Assembly: GCA_034665305.1 (NCBI GenBank)
Contig: JAXDFZ010000010.1
Coordinates: 450,505-514,504 of the forward strand
Source: DASXRU01 sp034665305
GTDB taxonomy: Bacteria; Acidobacteriota; Blastocatellia; Pyrinomonadales; Pyrinomonadaceae
Length of the DNA stretch: 64,000 nucleotides
Direction: 5' to 3'
Below, piece after piece: positions 52,262-58,560 of the stretch. Below the pieces are notes generated by a model that saw only the letters and a list, made by a program, of their open reading frames with translations, made no database searches and was not told the DNA's origin. Both the position numbers and the translations under genes were made by a program. How positions within the stretch are numbered: the stretch's first letter is position 1; the number at the start of each line of letters is the position of its first letter.

Positions 52262-52927
52262 GTGGCCAAAAAACTTTCCCTGCCAGAGCTGAAAGAAAAA
52301 ACGCGATGGATCATTAGAGCGCTGAGGCGCGAATATCCGGACGCCCACTGTTCGTTGAATCACTCGAATGCTTTTGAGCTGTTGACCGCCACGATCCTCT
52401 CTGCCCAATGCACCGACGAAAGAGTCAACATCGTTACAGCCGATCTGTTTCGCAAGTATCGCAAACCGGCAGACTACCTGGGCGTTCCCGAGTCTGAGCT
52501 ACAGGACGACATTCGCACCACCGGCTTTTTCCGCAACAAGACGAAATCGATTCAGGGCATGGCAAAAATGCTGCTGGAGAAATATCGCGGCCGCGTGCCG
52601 GAGACGATGGATGAGTTGCTGGAGCTGCCCGGCGTCGCGCGAAAAACCGCAAACGTGGTTTTGGGAAACGCGTTTGGCATCGCTGCCGGGGTAGTGGTGG
52701 ATACGCATGTCAGCCGCTTATCGCAACGTTTGGGTCTGACAAAAAACACGCATCCAGAAAAGATCGAAGTCGATTTGATTGCCATAGTCCCGCGTAAAGA
52801 CTGGATCATTTTTCCTCATCTGATGATTGCGCACGGCCGCAAAGTCTGCAAAGCGCGCCGACCGTTGTGCGAAGTGTGCGTCGTAGAAAAACCCTGCCCG
52901 GCTTCTTTGCTAAAGACAGCAGGTTAG
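52262..52927 (+). CDS. nth: Endonuclease III (DNA glycosylase/AP lyase)
   Basis: 221 residues from GTG 52262, fixed by an AGGAGG site five bases upstream. LLTATILSAQCTD, then the helix-hairpin-helix LPGVARKTANVVL with catalytic Lys128, then VVVDTHVSRL with catalytic Asp147. Four cysteines (196, 203, 206, 212) have the C-x6-C-x2-C-x5-C spacing of the 4Fe-4S cluster. It removes oxidised pyrimidines and nicks the abasic site in base excision repair. All key residues are present. It appears monocistronic. Confidence 0.97.
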   Translation: MAKKLSLPELKEKTRWIIRALRREYPDAHCSLNHSNAFELLTATILSAQCTDERVNIVTADLFRKYRKPADYLGVPESELQDDIRTTGFFRNKTKSIQGMAKMLLEKYRGRVPETMDELLELPGVARKTANVVLGNAFGIAAGVVVDTHVSRLSQRLGLTKNTHPEKIEVDLIAIVPRKDWIIFPHLMIAHGRKVCKARRPLCEVCVVEKPCPASLLKTAG

Positions 52928-52934
52928 GGTGGAT

Positions 52935-53056
52935 AATCCGCAGATTACACAGATTACGCAGATGGAAAACCAAAAAGCGTGAATCAGCAAACAGGCTTAT
53001 GAAAGTATCGCTGCTAATCTGCTGAATCTGTGCAATCTGCGAAATCTGTGGATTGA
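52935..53056. repeat. CAGATTACGCAGAT dispersed inverted repeat
   Basis: CCGCAGATTACACAGATTACG (from 52939) faces a degenerate complementary arm of CTGAATCTGTGCAATCTGCG and ATCTGTGGATT (53020-53055). Same family as 23925-23997. It ends just before the tRNA gene. Confidence 0.6.
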
Positions 53057-53062
53057 AGAGGT

Positions 53063-53136
53063 TGGCTGGGAGACTAGGATTCGAACCTAGATAGCCAGAT
53101 TCAGAGTCTGGAGTCCTACCATTGGACGATCTCCCA
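53063..53136 (-). tRNA. tRNA-Gln (anticodon CUG)
   Basis: Read on the minus strand: acceptor TGGGAGA/TCTCCCA, D-stem GTCC/GGAC, anticodon stem CCAGA/TCTGG with loop CTCTGAA (anticodon CTG), T-stem CTAGG/CCTAG with TTCGAAT. The discriminator is G and CCA is encoded (53063-53065). The 5' UGG-type start is typical for tRNA-Gln. Confidence 0.95.
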
Positions 53137-53313
53137 AGAGCAATCGAATTTACGAAGCTCGCGGCGGATTGTCAAATTGCGCTGCACTATTGCTACTCCG
53201 CCATGCAAGAACGCCCTTCCCTTGCGCTCAGAACTGAACCCAAGCAGAATACGGTCACCTGATACTTCAACAGCTCGTTACGAAGTCAACGCCGCCGGCA
53301 AGGAGCGTTATTG

Positions 53314-53652
53314 ATGAGCGCTGATGATCCTTCCCGCGATCAACCGCCAGAGTTTAATGAAGCGCAGTTGCGATCTCGCGTGGCTGAACTGGAAGCGAAG
53401 TTAGATGAGTTTGCCACCCTCGTGGCCCAGGCGCGTCACGATATCAGCAATCCTCTTACCGGAGTGTTGGGGCAAGCCCAACTCTTGCTGCGCGCGGATC
53501 TTTCAGAAAAGGTGCGTGACCGGGTGCAGAAGATCGAAGAACTGGCGCAGCGAACTATTGAAGTAGTAGCGAAACTGCGTGAGGTGCCCCCAGCAGGGTC
53601 GTTCGGAAGTCAGAGTCCCGCTTTGCAGCCGGACGTGGCGCCCACTGAGTGA
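53314..53652 (+). CDS. Small HisKA-only (histidine kinase phosphoacceptor) protein
   Basis: 112 residues from ATG 53314 with AAGGAG eight bases upstream. Residues 20-40 are coiled-coil like (AELEAKLDEFATLV), then QARHDISNPLTGVLGQAQLLLR carries the H-box with its phosphorylatable His. A second helix (VRDRVQKIEELAQRTIEVVAKLRE) completes the HisKA hairpin. There is no ATPase domain and no room for one before the stop. It could be phosphorylated in trans, act as a dimerising inhibitor, or be a truncated kinase. No partner kinase or regulator lies next to it. Confidence 0.7.
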   Translation: MSADDPSRDQPPEFNEAQLRSRVAELEAKLDEFATLVAQARHDISNPLTGVLGQAQLLLRADLSEKVRDRVQKIEELAQRTIEVVAKLREVPPAGSFGSQSPALQPDVAPTE

Positions 53653-53663
53653 CGCCTGCAAAT

Positions 53664-54464
53664 CTAGCGCATGGGAAATGCCAGAATGCTTGCGTCGCCC
53701 CGCACGGTCGCCTGATATCTTTTGCCCGCTGGAATGTAAGCGTTCTCGCCTCGCTTAAAACCTGACAACAATGCGATCGGAGCTAGGGGACCCATCAGTG
53801 CTCCCATGGCAATGGTTTGCGCGGCAACCTTAGCGCCCTTGCTGTCCCCAACGGTATGGCCGGTGAACTCGAGCGGGATACGGTTGCCGTCCACCGCCGT
53901 CACTTCTTTCATGGCCCAGGTGATGCGGCCGGCCCGGCCCCAGTGGCCATTGCGCTCCGCTTTGGTGACGACGCCGGTGGCCGTCGCGCCCTGAACGATC
54001 ACGACCGCGTCATTCACGACCACCGGATTCACCACGCGAAAACTGATTGCGTCGCCGTTGCGAAACTCCTGCGAGTTGATTGGATAGCAGGTTTCAAAAT
54101 CGACGACCGTGCCCTTGGGAAGAGTGTAGCTGGAGCGCGCCGTCGTTTCACTAGCTCCGGGTCTTTCTCCGGCAACAATCATGGCCATAATAATCTCGCC
54201 CGGCAGGCCGTCCGTTTGCAGCTGCTTCAAAGTTTCCGGTGAAGTATCGAAACTTGTTTTGGACGCTTTGATCTTAGCAACGATGAGTTCCGTTGCGAGC
54301 CCGGCCTTCACCATGCCGATCACATCCTGATTGTTGAGGGTGGCGCTGGAAGTCTGCGCCTGCTGGATGGTTTTTACTGCGGGCGACAGCGCCAGAACCG
54401 GTACTGCGCTTAAGGCAGCGACGGTCAAAAGCAGCAGGATTAGTACGGAAATTCTGTGAAACAC
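53664..54464 (-). CDS. Exported protein of unknown function with acidobacterial LNNQDVIGMVKAGL domain
   Basis: 266 residues from GTG 54464, fixed by AAGGAG eight bases upstream. The longer frame to 54620 runs through a palindromic repeat. A signal peptide occupies residues 1-27. Then LNNQDVIGMVKAGLATELIVAKIKASKTSFDTSPETLKQLQTDGLP forms a short helical module often seen in acidobacterial secreted proteins. The remainder is beta-rich and contains PKGTVVDFETCYPINSQEFRNGDAISFRV and FTGHTVGDSKGAKVAAQT. It resembles the next gene in being a small exported protein; no enzymatic motif is evident. Confidence 0.75.
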   Translation of the reverse strand: MFHRISVLILLLLTVAALSAVPVLALSPAVKTIQQAQTSSATLNNQDVIGMVKAGLATELIVAKIKASKTSFDTSPETLKQLQTDGLPGEIIMAMIVAGERPGASETTARSSYTLPKGTVVDFETCYPINSQEFRNGDAISFRVVNPVVVNDAVVIVQGATATGVVTKAERNGHWGRAGRITWAMKEVTAVDGNRIPLEFTGHTVGDSKGAKVAAQTIAMGALMGPLAPIALLSGFKRGENAYIPAGKRYQATVRGDASILAFPMR

Positions 54465-54472
54465 GAGATCAA

Positions 54473-54478
54473 CTCCTT
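54473..54478 (-). promoter_or_regulatory. Ribosome binding site selecting the GTG start at 54464
   Basis: AAGGAG on the minus strand, eight bases before the GTG. No comparable site precedes the ATG at 54620. Confidence 0.7.
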
Positions 54479-54499
54479 GAGAGGTTTTCCCTGGCGCTG

Positions 54500-54690
54500 G
54501 TCTCTTGGCAAATGGAGGGCCGGAAGGCGGAGAGTTCCTTTCGCGGCTTGCCGCCGCACAGTGCGGAAAGGCTCCGCCTTTCCGGCACAGACTCAAAAAT
54601 TCTGGAGGCTGAGCCTCCACATCTCATTTTTCGGCGTAACGGAAAGCCGCAGGCTTTCCGCACTGTGCTGCGGCAGAGCCGCGAGGCAAA
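54500..54690. repeat. Nested palindromic element
   Basis: The left arm 54542-54570 (CGCGGCTTGCCGCCGCACAG ... GGAAAG) pairs with the right arm 54654-54683 (CTTTCCGCACTGTGCTGCGG ... GCCGCG). Inner hairpins GGAAAGGC-TCC-GCCTTTCC and GGAGGCTGAGCCTCC sit between. It occupies the 293-base gap between two exported-protein genes. Confidence 0.65.
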
Positions 54691-54757
54691 GAAAAATGCG
54701 TGACAGCCTGACTGCCACGCATCATGAACTTCTCCAGCGCCGGTGGCCTGGTCGAGG

Positions 54758-55240
54758 CTATTTCTTATCTGACTTTTTCTCTTCCACTTCTTCTTCTACT
54801 TTGAGGCCGGTGACGCCCTCGAGCGCGGTGATCAGCGCCTTATACTTATCGTTCTTAGCCTGTAGGTTATAACCGTTCTTCTTTCCATCGGCCGTTTCGG
54901 TTGCGATGCCGATGAAGTGCTGCTTATTCTTTTTCAGCATTCCCAGAAGAAAAACCGGGCTCACTATTGCGAGCGCCGCATACGTCCCAATACGCCGGCT
55001 GGCGTGACGGCTGTGGGTCAGCAGCTTCACATCTCTGGGAGCGATGTTTATTTCCTGGCCGTCTTTCAATTTCATGACGATCGTTTCGGAGTTCACGGTC
55101 ATCGAGTTTCCCCAGTCATCCGGCTTTACCGTGGAAGCGATCGATCCCCCGACATAACGTATTTGAAATTGGTTTCCCTGGCCGAGGACAGTCACCGAGG
55201 TGAGTGCCAGGCAGAGTAAGAGCGAGAAAAATTTCTTCAT
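54758..55240 (-). CDS. Small exported protein of unknown function
   Basis: 160 residues from ATG 55240 with GGAG five bases upstream. MKKFFSLLLCLALTSVTVLGQ is a clean signal peptide. The mature part begins FQIRYVGGSIASTVKPDDWGN and has a second hydrophobic stretch (YAALAIVSPVFLLGML) in the middle, then a highly charged C-terminus (EEEVEEKKSDKK). The family is not recognised. It is followed by another exported protein on the same strand, but a repeat lies between. Confidence 0.7.
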   Translation of the reverse strand: MKKFFSLLLCLALTSVTVLGQGNQFQIRYVGGSIASTVKPDDWGNSMTVNSETIVMKLKDGQEINIAPRDVKLLTHSRHASRRIGTYAALAIVSPVFLLGMLKKNKQHFIGIATETADGKKNGYNLQAKNDKYKALITALEGVTGLKVEEEVEEKKSDKK

Positions 55241-55301
55241 GAGGTCTCCAATACTGTGGCAGGTTTGGGTGGACTGGAAGAGCGCGCGCATCGCGCTTGA
55301 T

Positions 55302-57275
55302 CTAAACGCTTACAGTCTCTTCTTCTTCAATCAAATAGGGCGACACTAACACGGGCTTTTCGTCGGCGTCTTGTGCCAGCACGGCCTGGACGATCGGCAA
55401 GCTCAGCGAGTGTTTCTTTGCAATGCCGGGCACGTTATGGCCGGCGGCATAGACGGCGTGGCGGCCGTTTTCTTCGTACCACTCCGCGAGGTTCGCGGTC
55501 TTGTGCATGTTCTCGATAATCTGCCGCCAGCCGACGCCGGTGTTGTAGGCACAGAAGGAAATCTCGCCTTCCTGCGTGCCGTAGGGAATCACGCACATTT
55601 CGGTGCGGCGAAAATCGTAGTTGAACAGATCCTGAAACCACATGCCTTCGACGCAGAGAACGCGCCAGACGTCATTACCCTCTTCTGCGGCAGTCTGCAC
55701 TTTCATGCGGTCATTGCGATCGGAGTTACTGTTCGTTGATGAAGGCTTGAACAGGTTTATGATTTGCGAAATCGGAAAACCTTCCGGCGCGCGCTCGGCG
55801 TGGAAGTTCCGCATGATGGCCATGCCCAACTGCGCGTAGGAAAGTTTCTTGCCCCGCGCCGTATCGGTAATCACGGCGACGTCCTTCATGAACTGTTCGT
55901 AGTCAAAGAAATCGAACAGCGAACTGAACTGGTTCGTCTTCTTGTTAACGACAATCAGCGTAAAGATGCCGCAGTTCGGATGGCAATTGCATGACGACCA
56001 GCCCCAGGGCGCGTCCGCACCTTGCAACATATCCATCACGCTGGTGAACGCTGAATAAGATGACAACGGATACCAGTCGCGCAGCGCTTGCAGCCTGCCG
56101 CCCAATTGATCCTGAAGATCGTGGGCCATGCCCGCGAGCGTGTACCGTTGCTTGATGCGCACGTCATCGGGAACGTCTTCGTCACGGCCGGTAAAAGAGA
56201 CCGGCTGGAACGCGATCGTCTGCACCTTGTCGATGTTTCGCGCGGCAAACTCCACAATCGCGCCGATGCCATCGTTGTTAATGGTGTTGACGATGGTGGT
56301 TACGAGCGTGACTTTGATGCCGACGCTGGCGAGGTTTTCAATCGCCTGTTGCTTCACGTCGAACAGGTTGCCGACACCGCGGTGCTTGTTCTTTTCTTCG
56401 CTGACGCCGTCAAACTGCAGGTAGACGCCGTGTTGGCCGGCCGCCTTGGCGGCTTTGCAGAATTCAATGTCTTCGGCAAAGCGAATCCCGTTGGTGGCCG
56501 CGAGAATTCTGTAGAAACCAATTTTTCTGGCGTAGGCAACAGCTTCCAGATAGTAGGGTGAAAGCGTCGGCTCGCCGCCGGAGAAGAGAATGATGATCTG
56601 ACGCTTCGGTTTAAAAGAAACTGCGCGATCGAGAATCGCCTTCGTGTCTTCAAACGTCGGCTCGTGCACATAACCGACCTGGTTCGCGTCCATGAAGCAG
56701 GGATTGCACATCATGTTGCAGCGGTTTGTCAGGTCGACCGTCAGCACGGCGCCGCGGCCAAACTTAATGTTCGAAGTTCCGTGATGATGCACGTGCGAAT
56801 CTTCGGCTGAACGAAAGTCGCGGCCAAAGAAAAGCGATTCGATGCGCTCCAGGAATGCCGGATCGGTGGCCATCACGTCCGTAAACTCGCCATGTTTCGG
56901 GCAGGTCTTACGCATGATGACGGCGCCGTCTTCTTCCAGAATCTGTGCTTTGATTTCACCCGGATGCGAGTGCATCAAGGACTCGAGAGTAGTTTCGCCG
57001 GTAATCACTGCGTCGCGAACTTCTTTAACGCATCGCGGACAGAGGCTGTCGGTTTCTCGTGGGAAGCCCAGCGGCGGAGACGTACGTTCGTAGGATTTCA
57101 GTAGTGGACCGGGCGCCCACTTCGGCCGCACACTCTCACCCTCAGGCAGTAGTGTGTTCACCGACTGGAACGCTTTCCAGGCGACGTTGGAAAGGTTCGA
57201 AATCAATTTCGAGCCTTTCACCCCACTGAGCTTACTTTCTTCTGACTCGCCGCGGCGGAATTGATCACTAAACAA
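55302..57275 (-). CDS. Radical SAM protein, tetraether/membrane-spanning lipid synthase (Tes/MSS)-like
   Basis: 657 residues from TTG 57275, supported by GAGGAG eight bases upstream. The N-terminal part has CPRC (79-82) and CPKHGEF (125), a metal-binding-like pattern that precedes the radical domain in Tes (MJ0619-type) proteins. The 4Fe-4S motif is CNMMCNPC (C186, C190, C193), followed by GGEPTLSP (from 233). Extra cysteines CNCHPNC (~432-438) may bind a second cluster. Tes joins the ends of two lipid tails to give membrane-spanning lipids. Acidobacteria of this group are known to make iso-diabolic acid, so a similar tail-to-tail reaction is a plausible role (inference). Divergent from the SIR2 gene across a 364-base gap. 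Confidence 0.78.
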   Translation of the reverse strand: MFSDQFRRGESEESKLSGVKGSKLISNLSNVAWKAFQSVNTLLPEGESVRPKWAPGPLLKSYERTSPPLGFPRETDSLCPRCVKEVRDAVITGETTLESLMHSHPGEIKAQILEEDGAVIMRKTCPKHGEFTDVMATDPAFLERIESLFFGRDFRSAEDSHVHHHGTSNIKFGRGAVLTVDLTNRCNMMCNPCFMDANQVGYVHEPTFEDTKAILDRAVSFKPKRQIIILFSGGEPTLSPYYLEAVAYARKIGFYRILAATNGIRFAEDIEFCKAAKAAGQHGVYLQFDGVSEEKNKHRGVGNLFDVKQQAIENLASVGIKVTLVTTIVNTINNDGIGAIVEFAARNIDKVQTIAFQPVSFTGRDEDVPDDVRIKQRYTLAGMAHDLQDQLGGRLQALRDWYPLSSYSAFTSVMDMLQGADAPWGWSSCNCHPNCGIFTLIVVNKKTNQFSSLFDFFDYEQFMKDVAVITDTARGKKLSYAQLGMAIMRNFHAERAPEGFPISQIINLFKPSSTNSNSDRNDRMKVQTAAEEGNDVWRVLCVEGMWFQDLFNYDFRRTEMCVIPYGTQEGEISFCAYNTGVGWRQIIENMHKTANLAEWYEENGRHAVYAAGHNVPGIAKKHSLSLPIVQAVLAQDADEKPVLVSPYLIEEEETVSV

Positions 57276-57639
57276 GAATCGTTCTCCTCGAGCGGGCGCG
57301 AAAAACGAGTAATTGCGCCGGGTAAAAGATTAAGTACAATCTACGAAAAGTCTGCGAAAAACAAAATAAAACCGACCTGATTTGACAGCCCTGCCATGAT
57401 AGAGGCGCATTCAGGCAAAGGCAAGGAGAAAAGCCCGAAACTAGCGAAATATGGCGCAATTTCGCAGGGCAGGCGTCAAAAATCGCGTGATAAATGGCGG
57501 TACTGTCCCGTCGGCGCGCACAATTCCACTATTCCCGAATTGGCATTAAAGATTTACGATATGCCGGAATAGCGTCAGAACAGTCAGATTAAGACTCGGT
57601 GCTCCGTCTTTACCACGGTATCCATTCAGGAGAAATCAG
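57276..57639. other. 364-base divergent intergenic region, probable regulatory
   Basis: AT-richer than surrounding coding DNA and free of the palindromic families found in most other gaps. It must hold promoters for the radical SAM gene (minus) and the SIR2/nSTAND pair (plus). A TTGACA occurs at 57380, but no matching -10 box was convincing. Confidence 0.4.
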
Positions 57640-58545
57640 ATGTCCGCAACAGTAGATCCTCCCTACGCGCGACTGGCCAGCCTGCTCAGGGACGGCAAGG
57701 TTGTGCCCTTCCTTGGCGCGGGCGTTAACTTTGGCATGCGCCAGCCGCCCAACGCTGCCTGGTCGTTCCAGACAACAAACTTTTTGCCCAGCGGCGCCGA
57801 CCTTTCCCGATATCTCATTGCGCAATGCGAGTTTCCCGAAAAGGATGAGACGGATCTGGCAAAGGTTTCGTCTTACTACGTCGAGGTCGTTGACCGAACT
57901 GCGCTGGGCGAAGGTTTGACGCCGATCTTTGATCGCGATTACGAGCCTTGCGAAATTCATCACTACCTGGCGAATGACATTCCTGTTACGACGCCGCTGC
58001 TAATCGTCACGACGAATTACGACGATTTGACTGAGCAGGCGTTCATCCGCGCCAAGCGCCCTTACGATTTGGTGGTCCATCCGACCGATAGCGAGTATGC
58101 CGGCTCAGTCCTCTGGTGGCCGCACCTGGCCGAGAAGCCTACCTACGTGCCACCGAACTCGTTGCAGATTGATCTGGATAAGACAACGGTCATTTATAAG
58201 ATGCACGGCTCGGTCGATCGGGCCGGACATCAGATGAACAACTATGTGATCACGGAAGAGGACTACATCGATTTTCTCACGCGGATGATTGGCCAGACGG
58301 CAGTGCCGGCGCAGTTCATGGCCCACTTCCGCACTCATCGATTTCTTTTCATGGGCTACGGGCTGAACGATTGGAACCTGCGGGTGATCCTGAATAATCT
58401 GCATTCAAAGGATCTGAAGTCATGGGCCATCCAGTTCCGGCCCTCTGTGATTGAGAAGCGCCTCTGGGACAAGCGCAACGTAGACATTTACGACGTGGAC
58501 ATCAACGAGTTCACCAGACAACTCCGCGCCCGCGCCGCCGGCTGA
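57640..58545 (+). CDS. SIR2-like domain protein (putative NAD-hydrolysing effector)
   Basis: 301 residues from ATG 57640; AGGAG seven bases upstream. VVPFLGAGVNFG (GAG at 26-28) forms the NAD-binding loop. TTNYDDL (124-130) is the TNxD-type motif, IYKMHGSVD supplies the catalytic His (189), and FMGYGLNDWNLR (238-249) is the GYGLxD motif of SIR2_2-type domains. No zinc ribbon is present, as expected for the non-deacetylase bacterial branch used in phage defence (ThsA, DSR, pAgo-SIR2), where the domain hydrolyses NAD. All motifs are intact. The nSTAND gene starts 15 bases downstream, so the pair forms an operon and likely an effector-sensor system (inference). Confidence 0.88.
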   Translation: MSATVDPPYARLASLLRDGKVVPFLGAGVNFGMRQPPNAAWSFQTTNFLPSGADLSRYLIAQCEFPEKDETDLAKVSSYYVEVVDRTALGEGLTPIFDRDYEPCEIHHYLANDIPVTTPLLIVTTNYDDLTEQAFIRAKRPYDLVVHPTDSEYAGSVLWWPHLAEKPTYVPPNSLQIDLDKTTVIYKMHGSVDRAGHQMNNYVITEEDYIDFLTRMIGQTAVPAQFMAHFRTHRFLFMGYGLNDWNLRVILNNLHSKDLKSWAIQFRPSVIEKRLWDKRNVDIYDVDINEFTRQLRARAAG

Positions 58546-58560
58546 AGCAGGTTAACAACC

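Noticed and set aside
54465..54620. N-terminal extension of the exported protein at 53664
   Set aside because: Hydrophilic, read through palindromic repeat DNA; the ribosome site and signal peptide both point to GTG 54464.
57380..57405. TTGACA as -35 box for the SIR2 gene
   Set aside because: No acceptable -10 hexamer 16-18 bases downstream, and it lies ~255 bases before the start codon.
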